From Coffea arabica (lineage: Eukaryota; Streptophyta; Magnoliopsida; Gentianales; Rubiaceae), in contig NC_092317.1 of the NCBI RefSeq assembly GCF_036785885.1, positions 6,946,501 through 7,010,500 of the forward strand: a stretch of 64,000 nucleotides of DNA, in the 5' to 3' direction. This document shows positions 34,130 through 47,083 of this stretch, in pieces. The notes beneath the pieces were generated by a model, which worked only from the letters and a program-made list of their open reading frames with translations, ran no database searches and was not told the DNA's origin. Every line of letters starts with the position of its first letter. The first letter of the stretch is position 1. The translations under genes and the position numbers were made by a program.

Positions 34130-35290
34130 ATATCAGGTCAAAGTGGTGGGTGATAACCAAATTGAGGCGTAAGACCCGCATGATGCATGAGAGGTGCCAA
34201 ATTCTGTGCCATGCTATGCACGTTAGCATCGATGTTGGTCATCCGAGCCTCCAAATTTTGAACTTGAGTCCAAAGTTGATTCCAGTCAGTAGCCACTGGG
34301 GGTGGAGGAGGCGAAGCGGAGATAGACTGACCGGCCTCATCACTAACCGGGGCCAAACTGGTAAAAGAAGAGCGAGGTAGGGCGCGGGCTGGTCCCGGGA
34401 GAGTAAATCGGTAGGCACCATCGACATGCTCCGGAACTCCCATCCTCTCTAAGCGTTCAACATTTAGAAATTCCATGTCATAGACCAAATGAAGGTCGTG
34501 ATCCTGTAGATTGAGAACTCCTAACTGGACTGCCAGGTGTGTGATGTAGGACCCGAGGATCAGGGGTTTGTTCTTCTTTGCCAAAACGGTCTTGAACTGT
34601 ACGGCCAACCAACACCCCAAGTTGACCTTGAAACCATTTTTCATGCACCAGAGGAAGAAGAGCTCCAGTCGAGAGATTATATCGGAGCTGTCCTTTCTAC
34701 CCGAGTAGCTGTATACTAAGAGTCACTGAACATACTGAGCACTCGGGTCCTCGAGGAAGGAGCTCCTAGATCTAGACGGGTCATAACGCTGCCTGTCGAC
34801 AGAAACGTCCCACCACACATCGTGGTAGGCGGAAAGAAATGGTTCCACATAATCATAGGCACTAATGAGACGGAAATAGATGACATTGGGAGTTTCAACA
34901 GTATACCTCGCAGGTAATTCAAACTCAAAAGTGGAGTAAAACTCCCTAGTCAACTCGACAAAGGCGGGTTGGGAGACAGCGAGATAGGGGTGCCATCCAA
35001 TGGCAGTGTACATTCGCTCAACCTCCTCCTGGATACCCAGAAAAGCCATAGTCAAGGCATCCGAGCATTTGCACGGAATGATACGCCACTGATCGGCAGG
35101 TCTAGTGAACTCTAAATGCCTTCCGAGGTGAGCAGCAGAGGCCACGTGGGCACCCCTACCCCTACCTAACCGAGTTTGGACACCGGAAGTGGAAGGTTGG
35201 TTGATAGGGGTATTGACTGGAATGGAGGGTTGAGTTGGGTCTGAGACTGAGAAGCTCTAGACCTAGAAGACGATTTGGGTCTCATCATGA
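34130..35290 (-). pseudogene. Athila ORF1-type (env-position) protein region, fossil
   Basis: Protein regions such as HLGRHLEFTRPADQWRI and GWHPYLAVSQPAFVELTREF match the Athila ORF1 class of retrotransposon proteins, which sits between integrase and the 3' LTR. Part of the fossil at 31362-44544; no longer one open frame. Confidence 0.65.
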
Positions 35291-35299
35291 CCGCTAACA

Positions 35300-37800
35300 G
35301 TCAACTCAAATCAACAGAAGCTCCAACAAGTATAGAAACCAGTAGAAGCAATTAGCAAAAATCAAGTAAAAGCAAAGCAATAGCCTTCGAGTAGTAACCC
35401 AATCGCCAGAGAAATGCCAATGTTCCACAAAGAGTTAACAGAGGACTTAGAGGGCACGAATATAACAAACAGATAAATCTCAGCAAGTGCCCCAGTCCAA
35501 TGAAGTTAATAAACGACTCGATACAGTGTGGCAACTAATCGCACAAAGAAACGAACAAAAACTTAGATAGTGCCCAACCAAAGTAGCAATTGAAACCACA
35601 GCCAGAATGTCCCCAAAACTCGATTAAAAACTACTAATGCCAACAGTTAAATCAAGCGGCACAGGTTTCCCAAGTCCCCAAGCAATTGCAGAAATAACTC
35701 AACTAAAATCTCAGTAGAAACCTCAACGGAATTAGCAAATGAAAGCAAACGTCAGAATAACCCCACTAATTAACTTAGATTCACCCAAATTGAATAAGCC
35801 ACGCAAGTGGTATAGAGACTTGCCAATTCAACAAACAAAAGCAGGACTGATCAACTCGAAGTCTCAACAGAAATCCCAAGGAAGTTAACAATTGAAATAG
35901 ACCGGCAGAGCACTTGAAAGCAAAGAAATCAACTAATAATGTTGTACTTAAACCAATAAGCACTGTTGGTTCTCAAATGGGCAATTAAGAACACCCACAA
36001 TCGCAGTGAACCCCTCCAAACAATGTACTCAATTCAGACAACGTGGACTATGGCCACGAAATGCTCAATTGATTCCAATAACCAAACCCAGCAACAAACA
36101 TTCCAAATAAACAAGCGGGTGTTAAGGAGAGGAGGTACCTCTACCGTTGTGCGAAAAAGGGGGTCGTGAGGTAAGAGCGCGCGCAGCGAGATGGAAGCCG
36201 CTGCTGCTGGGCAGTTGGCGGCGTGCGAACGAGGTGGGGGTGAGCGGAGCTAGAGAAATGGCCATGAGGTGCGCGGTCTTGGAGGTGCGAGGACAGGGCA
36301 GAACGCGCGCAAGTTGCGCACTGTGTAGGTGGCGTTGGCGCTGTGATTAGCTGGGCCACCGCGGCTGCGTGGGGGGGACGAGAATGGACAGGGCGGCGGA
36401 AGCTAGGGCTGCGCAAAGTTGGCGGCGCTCAGACTGAGAGAAAGACGCGAGGAGAGAGCAGCAATGTGGGCCTGGTGATGAGAGGGTCACTGTTCGTCGG
36501 TGTGGGCAGAGCGAGGTGGCGACTATGGAGAGAGTGCGAGGGCGGTGGTGGTCATTGGCTGTGGGCGACGGCGGACAAGCGGGCGGCGTACGAGAAGGTG
36601 AGTGGTGACTGAGAGTGAGATCGAGGAAAAATTAGAGAGGTGAGCTGGCGGCTAGATCGACGAGAGAGAGAGAGAGAGATGGTGAGAGAGAGAAGCGTAG
36701 CAGGGGAGAGAGGAAGAACGCGGTGGGCGAGCGACGTGGAAGAGATGGCGGCTGGCAAAAAGTTGTCTGGGTCGCGGCCAAGAGAAGAGAAACAGGGGAG
36801 AAGAAAGAAAGAAAAAGAAAGAAAAGAAAAGGAAAAAAAGAAAAAGAAATAAAAAGAAAAGAAAGAAAAAGAAAAACAAAATAGTTTTTGTGTTTTTTTT
36901 GTCATTTTTTTAGAATTTTTTTTTGTTCTTTTTGTTTTTTTTAAACGGAAAGATTTTTTTAATTAATTAATTAATTAAAAATTTTTTGAAATTTTTTGTT
37001 TAATTAATTAAAATTTTTTTATTTAGTTAATTCTAATTTTTTTTAGTTTTTATTTATTATTTATTTGTTTATATGTTTTTTTAATATTATTAATATGAAC
37101 CGAACTTATTCTCGAAATTCAAAATTAGAGAGTAACAAGGAATCGAAAACTGTTCTCGATTTTTGAATACTTGTCTTTCCCGCGAACGTGATGTGGGCAT
37201 GTCAAGAGGGCAGGGAACCTTCTGACCATGAGCTCTCCATATGACTTGACGTGGGCGCGTCATAAAGGCAAGAACCCTTCTGACCATGAGCTCTCCATAT
37301 GACTTGACGCGGGCGCGTCATGTCAGAGAGACACCTACGAATAGTCAAAAACGAAAATTGAAACCCGAAATCAGTCAAATTCAAGAAAAACATATTTAAA
37401 CTCTCACACGAAACCAAACAAACAATTAAAAGAGATTGGTTGCCTCTCAATGAGCGCCTTTCTTTAATGTTCTTGGTTAGACATGGCAAGGTGTCATTAT
37501 TTGGGACACGGCGGTGTATCTAAACTTATCGTCTCCACTTCTCCACTTGAAAAACCTTCGTAATAATATTTGAGATGGTGTTCATTCACCACAAACCTAT
37601 TGTCTATCTTACCACTCTAGATTTCAACTGCACCATAGGGAAAGACGTGAGTAACAATAAAAAGTCCAATCCAACGGGAACGTAGCTCATTTGGAAAGAG
37701 TTTAAGCCTGGATTGGTACAGGAGAACCTTCTGACCAATTTCAAAGGTTTTCCTAGAAATTTGTTGATCATGAAATGCCCCGCTTCTCTCCTTGTAAATT
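35300..37800. other. Non-coding interior of the Athila fossil with a GC-rich island
   Basis: Contains a GC-rich island (36130-36800) unlike the AT-rich remainder, a GA/AAAG-rich tract (36660-36880), and a 66-bp direct repeat at 37200-37325 (GACCATGAGCTCTCCATATG). No recognised protein. Confidence 0.5.
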
Positions 37801-40390
37801 AATGTATCTTAGTACGCTTTGTTCCGAATCTCCTCCAATTCTTGTAAATCCAACTTCCGTTGAGCACCGGCCTCTTCTAGATTCGTGTTATACTGTTTTA
37901 TTGTCCAAAAAGCCCTGTGCTCGAACTCCAATGGAAGGTGACATGACTTTCCAAATACCAATTTGTATGGTGACATCCCTATGGGAGTCTTATATGCCGT
38001 TCGATAGGCCCAAAGCGCATCTTCCAACCTTTGATTCCAGTCTTTCCTATCGGGTCGCACCATTTTCTCCAAGATGGACTTAATTTCCCGATTCGACACC
38101 TGCGCTTGACCATTGGTCTGAAGGTGTTACGACATTGAGACCCTGTGAAGTATACCGTACCTTCGAAACAACGCAGCTATGGTCTTATTGCAGAAATGCG
38201 TCCCCCTGTCACTAACAATGGCCTTTGGCATCCCAAAACGTACAAAAATGTTAGATCTGATGAAATCTGTAACCACTTTCACATCATTAATCTGGGTGGC
38301 CTTAGCCTCCACCCATTTACACACATAATCGACTGCCAATAATATATATAAAATCAAATGAGGTAGGAAAAGACTCCAAAAAATCTATACTCCAGACATT
38401 AAAAATTTTGACAAAAATCAACGGGACTTGGGTGTATGAACTCTACGGGCTATATTACCTACCCTTTGACATCGATCACAGGACTTACAAAACACATACG
38501 CATCTTTAAACAAAGAAGGCCAATAAGACCCACTTTCTAATACTTTATGAGCAGTTCTCTTGGGTCCAAAATGATCTTCATAGGCAAAAGTATGACAAAA
38601 AGTTAAATTTAATTGAAATTCAGCTTCACTTACACATCGTCTCATCACCTGGTCAGCACATTTTTTCCACAAGTACGGATCATCCCAGATGAAATATTTG
38701 GCGTCGCTCTTCAATTTATCCCTCTTCGATTTTGGCCAACCTGCAGGAAAATTACTCGTCACTAAGTAGTTAACTAGATTAGCATACCAAAGCAATTGAG
38801 AATTTAGAGAAAATAAATGCTCTTTAGGGAATGTATCATTCAATGGCTCGTTCTCCTCTCCAATTGGTATGCGACTCAAATGGTCGGCTACTAGATTCTC
38901 TGAGCCTCTTTTATTCCTTATCTCCAAGTCAAATTCCTGTAGGAGCAATATCCACCGTATGAGTCTCGATTTTGCATTTTTCTTGGTCATCAGGTACCTT
39001 AACGCTGCATGATCAGAAAATACAATAACTTTAGCACCCAACAAAAATGATCTAAATTTTTCTAAAGCAAAAATAACTGCAAGAAGTTCCTTCTCAGTAG
39101 TGGAGTAGTTTAATTGAGTTCCGTTCAAGGCTCGGGATGCATAGTAGATGACGTGAATTGCCTTTCCCACTTTTTGCCCCAATACAGCCCCTACAGCATG
39201 ATCATTGGCATCATACATGATCTCAAATGCCAGACTCCAGTCCGGGGGTTGGATGATAGGGGGCGAGGTCAAAAGATCCTTCAACTTATCCAAGGTACTC
39301 TCACACTTGTTATCAAACTCGAAAGCTACATCTTTTTGTAAAAACTGGAACAACGGGGCTCCAATCTTCAAAAAATTCTTGATGAACCTTCGATAAAAAT
39401 CTGCATGTCCAAGAAAAGAGCGTACCTCCCGCACACTCGTGGGGTAAGGTAAAGCAGATATAATGTCTATTTTAGCTCTGTCAACGTCGATACCTTTAGA
39501 AGACACAACACGACCTAGAACTATCCCGTGTTCAACCATAAAATGATATTTTTTTCAATTAAATACGAGATTAGTCTCTATACATTTTAACAAGATCAGT
39601 TTCAAGTTATCCAGACAGGTATCGAAACTATCACCATATACACTGAAATCGTCCATGAAAATTCCAATGATTTTCTCAACATTTTCAAGTGCATTGCACA
39701 ACCCGAAGGACATCCGTCAATAAGCAAAGGTTCCGAACGGGGCACGTGAAGGTCGTCTTCTCTTGATTCTCTGGTGCAATTGCTATCTGAAAATATCCTG
39801 AAAATCCATCCAAAAAATAATAGTAAGCCCTACAAGCTAAGCGTTCAACCATTTGGTCAATGAAAGAGAGAGAAAAATTATCCTTTTTTGTGACGGCGTT
39901 CAACTTACGGTAGTCAATACACTGCCTCCATTCAGTGGGTTTGCGCACTGGTACGATTCACCCATTTGGTTAGCCTCTACCGTCACTCCTACTTTTTTTG
40001 GAACTACCTGGACCGGCCTCACCCATGGGCTATCCGATATCGAGAAAATGATCCCTACATCAAGCAACTTCAAAATTTTCTTCTTCACTACTTCCATCAT
40101 GAGGAGGTTGACTCTCCTTTGAACTTGCCGTACGGGTTTGACATTCTCTTCCACCCTAATCCGGTGTATACATATGGAGAGGCTAATCCCCTTGATGTCG
40201 GTGATGGTCCACCCTATCGCCGCTTTATATTCTCTCAGAACCAGGATTAACTTCTCCTCTTGTGGGTCTGATAGTGCAGCTGAGATAATTATCGGGAGTG
40301 TTTCGTTGTCGTCCAGATACGCATATTTTAAGTGATTCGGCAGGGGTTTCAACTCCAATACAAGTGCCTACACCACAGATGGTAATACCC
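37800..40390 (-). pseudogene. Pol region of the Athila fossil: RT, RNase H, integrase
   Basis: Right to left: reverse transcriptase (about 40360-39540, with LDGFSGYFQIAIAPE), RNase H (about 39400-38900, with [20 protein letters not shown]), integrase zinc-binding and core parts (about 38700-37810, with VDYVCKWVEAKA). Domain order is that of Ty3/gypsy. Broken. Confidence 0.85.
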
Positions 40391-40391
40391 T

Positions 40392-41036
40392 TTAGCGAGG
40401 TTCAAGAATAAAAATAGGTGAAACTTCATACCTTTTCGTTGTGGTTCGCAACGAGTGTAATGCTCCTATTGTGCATTTCAAATTTTCACTCCACTTCACC
40501 TCAGGAGTTGTCTCCAACTCCAGGTGTTTGGTTAAAGCAACCCCCAACTCATCTCTGCCAACAGTTTCAAACACTTCCTGCACCGCAGGGTCAATATCAC
40601 TCACAGAAAAAACAGAGCTAAAGTTAGAGTTTGAGGGATATTTCATAGTGTCAAATATATTAAAATGAATAATTTTTTCATCAAATTTCATGGACAAGGT
40701 ACCCTTATTAACATCAATTTTTATACGTGCTGTACTCAGAAAGGGTCTACCTAATAGTAGAGGTGAGGGATTGAGGGAGTGATCATCATCCATGTCAAGT
40801 ACATAAAAGTCAGTTGGGAATACCAAATCATTAATTTTAACCAACACGTTCTCAACCAACCTATCAGAATATGCATTAGTTCGGTCAGCTAATTGAATTA
40901 TTATCTCAGTTTTTTTTAATGGACCTAAATTTAGAGAAGCATAGATAGACTTAGGCATTACATTAATTGACGCCCCTAGGTCCAACATGACCTTTCTAAT
41001 CAAAGTGTTGCTTATCTTATAGGGGATAGTAAACAT
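40392..41036 (-). pseudogene. Protease region of the Athila fossil
   Basis: Aspartic-protease-like stretch with LDLGASINVMPKSIY, the Athila form of the DTGAS motif, and LLLGRPFLSTARIKID. Confidence 0.75.
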
Positions 41037-41879
41037 ATTTGGGTCCCCGTACTTTGGTGGGAGTTTCCTCTAGAGGACCGCTGACACATTCTCCCCAACA
41101 ATGACTATTTCATTTCCCATCAACCTTCTTCGATTGACGCACAAGTCCCTCAAAAATTTTGCGTACTTCGGCACCTGTTTGATTACGTTTAATAGGAGAA
41201 TATTGATCTCTATCTTGCAGAACACCTCTAAGATCTCCTTCGCCTTGTCCTGCTTTTTCGGTTTCTCCAGTCTGCTAGGAAATGGAGGCGGGTTAGTTTT
41301 AACTGTAATGACTGAGTCCGAGAGTACCTTTGGATTTGTGTCATTGCTGTCCTCCTTCTAAAGCTCATTTTCGATATTTTCCTCATTCTTGTCCTTTGGA
41401 ATCGTAGGTTCAGGCCCCTGAATTTCCTTTCCGCTCCTTAGGGTCATCGCGCTTACGTTCTTCGGGTTCAATTCAGGCTGAAACGGCAATTTACCTTGGA
41501 TTTAGGACTCCAAATGGTTGATTGTTATGGCCATTTGATTCATCTGATTTTGCAAGGATTGTATTTGGCTCATTTGATTTCTTATATTATGCAGTTCGGT
41601 GTCCGTCTTTTGTTGATGTTGCGCGGTGGTAGTCATCAGCTGTTTCATCATCTCCTCCAAAGATGGGCTAAAGTTCGGTGACGGAGGTGGTCGGGGTTGA
41701 TACTACTGCTGGTACCCTTATTGTCTATTTGACACAAAGTTAGACTGTCTGTTCCCTCCATAGCTGAAGTTGGGATGGTCCCTCCAATCGGGGTTGTAGA
41801 TACTTGAATATGGGTCATATGACTTTCTTGGCGCGGGCGCATGGCCAACCATGTTTATGTGTTTTGCATTTTCTTCTTG

Positions 41880-42902
41880 AACTTACGGACACATCTCTGT
41901 AGCATGACCCAAGGCAATGCATATCCCACATACCTTAACTTGTGAGGCACTTCCCACAACTAATTGTCTAACAAACGAAGTTAACTCGGTCAACTGCTGT
42001 TGGATAAAGGATGTCTCTACCTTATTCACCTTGCATATCCGGACATCCTCCCTCGTGCCAAATTGCTGCAAATTTTCCACCATTCCTTTAATTAGCTCCC
42101 ACACTGCTCGAGGGATCTTGTTCACCAGTGTCCCTCCACTTACAGGATCAATTATACTCCTATCTCTAAAGAGTAGCCTCTCGTAAAAATATTGTATGAG
42201 CAACTATTCACTTATTTGGTGTTGGGGACACTTGATGCACAATTTTTTGAATCGCTCCCAGTAATCATAAAGTGACTCATCTAGATGCTGGTTGATACCA
42301 CAGATCTCTTTTCTTAGACTTGCAACTCGAGACACGGGAAAATACTTGTCTAAGAACTTTTTCTTTAGTTGGTCCCACGTGGTGATACTACTTGGAGGTA
42401 GGTTGTACAACCAATCTTTTGCAGAGTCCTTCAAGGAGAAGGGAAATGCCCTCATTTTTATTTGCTCTTTTGTGATTCTCGGGGATTTCATACTGTTGTA
42501 CACGACGTCAAACTCTTGCAGGTGTTTGTAAGGCTCCTCACTTGGTAAACCATAGAATGATGGCAAAAGATGAATTAACCTAGATTTTAATTTAAATGGA
42601 GTGTTATCACTCAAACTTGGGAAAGTAACGCATAAACACTGCTGAGTTAAATTAGGAGCAGCCAACTCCCTTAATGTTTGTGCATTAGTCATAGTAATTT
42701 TTTCTTGATCTGAGTCACTCGAAGTGTCACCAAACGAATCTGTTGGTTCAACTTTTGGCTCAGGTCTCTGAGATGCAGCACTTGATTGCTCCTCTCTGAA
42801 TTGTTTGGTCTCTTTTCTTGTTCTACGCACAATCTTCTCTATCTCAGGGTCGAAAATTAATTCACTTATACGAGAAGAACGAGACATACACTCGAAAAGC
42901 AC
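41880..42902 (-). pseudogene. Gag region of the Athila fossil
   Basis: Contains NAQTLRELAAPNLTQQ, FSLKDSAKDWLYNLPPSSIT and a CCHC knuckle (CGICIALGHATEMC), all typical of Athila gag. Confidence 0.85.
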
Positions 42903-42954
42903 CAGAAAATTAGAACAAAAATGAATTTAAAAAGAAACAAATAACTGACACCAG

Positions 42955-42977
42955 TCCCCGACAGCGGCGCAAAAAAT
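42955..42977 (-). other. Primer-binding site of the Athila fossil
   Basis: On the minus strand, directly after the 5' LTR, TTGCGCCGCTGTCGGGGA resembles the TGGCGCCGTTGCCGGGGA-type site used by Athila elements. Confidence 0.7.
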
Positions 42978-44544
42978 TGACAGGTTGTCGAAACCTGTGC
43001 AATAATAAAAATAAACCTAATTGTCAGTTAAAGTAATCAAAATCCGATTCCAAGTATTGGAGCAGGAGTTCTAGGTATGCAATGGGTTATTTGATTCACC
43101 CTGTTCCCGAAAAATTTGCTTGATCCGATATACCCGAATGGGATGACTTTTTTTTATAGATAATTATGAATTTGTAGATAGGGCAAGTAGGGTCGTATTC
43201 TCAGGGATTGAGGATATTTCTCTCTTAAGAAATTCAAAGTAACACATGGGGTGTTTTTGTATAAACGATGACAATCAAAGAAATTCAAATAAAAATAAAA
43301 ATAAATAGCTAACTAGAAATTAAATGACAATTCACTAAAATTAGAGTAACAATAATTGAAGGTCTAGCCAAGAAATAACTTCAGCAATGGTTCACCTAAT
43401 TGATCATCGATGGACAAGCAATTCCAGTTATTTATTAATAAATAGGTTATAACTGCCAAACAAACGTTGATAGTCAACCCCTCCTTATTGTGTTGGTGAT
43501 TAAGGTACGCCCGTTAACCACTGCTCTAATTTAGAAATAATCCTAAGTACGCCCGTAAAATTTAATTCCCCAATTGGCTTACGTACTAGAGGAACCCTAT
43601 TCTAACCAAATAACACACTACCAGGGTTATTTTAAATTAGCCCACGTATCCCCTTGACACAAATCTAATCATGCCATTTGTCACTAATTCAAGGCAATTA
43701 AACAATTACGGATTTAATGCCCTAATTGACAATAGATTATCAAGTTAACTAATTATCCGAATCCAAGACAATCAATTAATTAAATAATCATAAGTACTGC
43801 AATCAAGGAATATACGAATACCAATAAATAAAAAAAAGATAAAATTAAATCGATCTCACAATTTTTAGGCAAACCAAAGTCTCCGTTGTTCGCTGACTAG
43901 AGTGAGGGAATTAGTTCATATTTGATGCGAAAAATCCATGCAAAACTAAAGAGAAAGCCGCGGCCATTGTCTCGGAAATTTGGAGAATTCAATTCGCTCC
44001 AATGAAGAAAAGATAGCAAAGTTACAAAGGTGATCCCTTGTTTCACTTCGAATGACATACGAAGAAGGAAAAGAAATTACTAAGAACTAAAAGGAAGAAA
44101 AGTCAAACTCTCCTAATTGCCCTGACATGCACAGGAGAGGTCCTACTACCAAGCACCAAAGGAAAAAGCAAAAGCTAAAAAAAATCCCCAGTAGTCCTAA
44201 TCCTCTGCAAGTTTTAGTTTCTATCTAATGCCTCCTCTCCTCTACTGTGTGGCGGCCCAGCCTCTAAAACCGAAGACTCCAGCTTCCTCTTTTTTTTTCT
44301 TGCTGTCTTCGGCCAAATTACCAAAAAGTGCTTGCGTCCTCTTGTTCCAAAAATGCTCCTGAATGGCTGCTATTTGAACTCTTTCCCGATGACTGTCAAA
44401 TTTTCATTGGCTGTGGTATTTTCGTTCTACTCCCTAAAATAAATGTAAATTACGAAAAGTGAGTAGAATTTAATAATTAATCCACATCGGGTCGATAATA
44501 AGGAAAATTAATAATAAAATAAATGATAAAATCGCAACCTATCA
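42978..44544 (-). repeat. 5' LTR of the Athila fossil (right on the + strand)
   Basis: About 1,567 bp, starting TGACAGG and ending CCTATCA on the plus strand. Many differences from the left LTR are C/T and G/A changes, as expected in methylated repeats. Confidence 0.92.
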
Positions 44545-44549
44545 CATAG

Positions 44550-44871
44550 CAGCTTCGGTATATTGCATTTGGAGAGAAAGGAACTGTAGGCTTATGCAGA
44601 CAATCCAAAAGGAGATATTTGAATTAGTTAGATGTATACTTTTTTCTCTACATAGAGTTAAGTCGTCTAACACAAGCCTTTGGCTTCATAGGAATTGATT
44701 ATTAAGAGACACCAATTTTAGTAGTTGAGATGTTCTAGTACGTTAATGATTTGAATAGTTTTTTGGCTGACTGGTTTATTGTGATTGCATTTCTTGGAAT
44801 ATGCCCCTTGTAGTTTTATATCTCCTTTGGATATCAATAAATTTCTTACATACCCCAAAAAAAAAAAATTT
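44550..44871 (+). mobile_element. LINE 3' end, second piece
   Basis: Continues the LINE broken at 31361: VYCIWRERNCRLM is the usual last conserved block of plant L1 ORF2. A 3' UTR and an A12 tail at about 44859-44871 follow. The LTR fossil is therefore younger than this LINE. Confidence 0.85.
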
Positions 44872-46453
44872 AAGTAGAGGAATATGGCTGCCAGCATTTG
44901 ACAAGATGTGGGTCTTATTTAATTTCAACCTACAGCATTTTCATGAATTATGAAATGGGCACGATAAGTCTAGCACATCACCTGTCCATTAATAAAAAGT
45001 CAATCAGACAGTAGACACTGAATCTGCCCTACAATCACTATCTACCTCATAAAAACTCTTCGATTTAGTGAAGAATTGAGGTAATAAACAAACGGTAGAT
45101 GAATATACTTTAAGAGAAGAGCCAGGTAAAGCCCATACTTCAGAGACAATAGGAATCCGCAAGGAAATTTAGGAGTTAACGCTGAATTTTTGCAAGTAAG
45201 CCGACCTTGACTATTCAAAGAAGTAATTAATTGACTTTTTGTCTATTTCGCAAATCTCGTGTAATTGTAGATCCTAAGATCTGATTGCATTTTTGTCAAT
45301 AATGTAGATTTATAAAATTTTTAAACTACATTGAGTAACACTTAGAGAGCTTATTTTCTTGAATCTTGATATATATATTTCGCCGAGCTCCAGGACCGAA
45401 ATTTGTTAAACAGCCAAAGTTTTTATTAAAGGTAATCAAATTCATGAGTAGAACTCTAGCACACAATTTGAACCTCATAGTTGAACTATGTCTGGTACAC
45501 AAAAATAAGTAATTTTTATTTCTTTCTATTCTTTTATCGTAATTTGCAAATTTTAGATTTTGTTTTAAGGTTTCAATTGTATAGTAAAGTTTGTACTATT
45601 AATTTATTTTAATCTTCCAAATACATTGTTTCTTTTTATATTCTTTTCATGGTTTTATAGGATATTTTGCTTGCTAGTAAAATCAAATTTTAACATAGTT
45701 AGATACATGATAAATAATTTGAATTTGAATTTGAAAATCAAATTGTGCACATATGTCATGCATTCAATCGTGGTGGTATATAAGATAGTATATATATCAT
45801 GCATCCAACTATTTGTATATATAAGACTAACACATTTTATGACAAAGGTATTTTAGAAAAGAAAAAACTAAAATACTAAATCAACAAATCAAATTTGTTT
45901 TTTAATATAATGTAGATGTAGACATAGATGGTTGGGTTCACTTCTTATGCAGAACAGTTTGTGGATTATTTTCTTAAATTAAAGAGTAAATTACTCAAAG
46001 CTTTTGTGCTTTTGTATGATATCATATGGCCTTCCTAAGGTTTCAAAATATATATATAACTTCCATGTAATTTTATGTAAAATGAAAATTTGATAGAAAA
46101 TAGTTTCCATAAAGGTATTAGTTGAAAAGCCTATACTGCCATGACTTAAGCACTAATTTAAATAAGAGTCTAGCCATTTTATATAAAATTATAAGAAGAT
46201 TGCATTGATAGATGCAAAACTAGAACTAGATTAAGGAGATACTTATGTAAAATCATACAAAGGTTAAGTGCATATTAAAATTTCATTACAAGCATTCTTG
46301 GTGCGCATCTCGGTCAATTACTGTGATCGAATATACTTTCCGTTCAATTTTTCATTTTACATAAAATTATAGGGCAATTAAATAGACATTTCAAAACTTT
46401 AAAGGAATTGTCTGGTACTATACAAAAGCACAAGGGGTTATGAGCAATTTGCC
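44872..46453. repeat. Spacer sharing 3'-flank repeats with 48030-48960
   Basis: Blocks such as AGAGGAATATGG, ATAAGTCTAGCAC and GAAGAGCCAGGTAAA occur here (44875, 44962, 45117) and again right of KTI-5 (48035, 48188, 48826), in the same order. This is another trace of tandem duplication of KTI flanks. No gene. Confidence 0.65.
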
Positions 46454-46454
46454 C
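45984..46454. mobile_element. MULE-type MITE
   Basis: Ends GAGTAAATTACTCA and, in reverse, GGGCAAATTGCTCATAACCC, with a perfect 9-bp target duplication TAAATTAAA (45975-45983, 46455-46463). 471 bp, no coding. Confidence 0.8.
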
Positions 46455-46599
46455 TAAATTAAAAGTAAAACCTGCAGCAGTTCCGAGCCTCGTTCCTTAG
46501 ACTACGTAAATGGAAGACGAGTAGTAACTTTTGAAGCCGAAAACGATGTCCAACCCAGAACCACTTTCTTTGACTTCATGCAGTTCTTAAAAATGCATT

Positions 46600-47083
46600 C
46601 CATATAACTATTGGCTGGAGTACTAAGATTTGGACCCGCTTTAAAGATAGATTGGCATATTACTTAATCACAATATTCTTGCTCCAACTTTGGGCATTGA
46701 AGATGTTAATCTTCAGTGCAGGCTGACCTAAAAAAAAAAAAAGACTACAATATCATCCCCGATCAAGCTATAAAGTAGTTAAAGCCCGCCAGCAGCTTTT
46801 GATTGGTTTTGAATCTCCCTGTGTGTTTAAACAAATTTGGTGGGATCAATTAGTTTAAAGAAATTAATTTGAGTCAAAATCTATCTAACCAAAACGGAAA
46901 TGGAACGAAATGTATTCGGAAAATCAGTTTCAGGCAGCCCACAGCTCCAGTGGCATACAGTACGTGCAACCTGAATACTTTTGGACTAGCATTAGCTATT
47001 TAAGCAGAAGATGGAAGCCATTTTCTACATCCTCAAACACTCAATCTGTACTTGGTTAAGTGAAAAGCTAAGAAGTAGCTCTA
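46600..47083 (+). promoter_or_regulatory. KTI-5 promoter with conserved blocks
   Basis: TTGGCTGGAGTACTAAGATT at 46613, AGCAGCTTTTGATTGGTTTT at 46791, CAGTTTCAGGCAGCCCACAG at 46924, and a TATA-like CTATTTAAGCAGAAG near 46996. Same order and spacing as in the first block. Confidence 0.65.

Larger units (their letters stand above)
31362..44544 (-). mobile_element. Athila-type LTR retrotransposon (Ty3/gypsy), fossil
   Basis: A 13.2 kb element on the minus strand with both LTRs, TG...CA ends, and a perfect 5-bp target duplication CATAG (31357-31361 and 44545-44549). Reading right to left: LTR, primer-binding site, gag, protease, reverse transcriptase/RNase H, integrase, a long non-coding part, an Athila ORF1/env-position protein region, a polypurine tract, LTR. 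By eye the LTRs differ by roughly 6-8% in the parts compared. At a commonly used plant rate that is a few million years, an inference only. It is broken, with about ten or more breaks over its coding regions. Confidence 0.92.

Noticed and set aside
36141-36905. Arg/Ala/Ser-rich frames in the GC-rich island
   Set aside because: They occur on both strands, have no domain, and lie within the retrotransposon's non-coding part.
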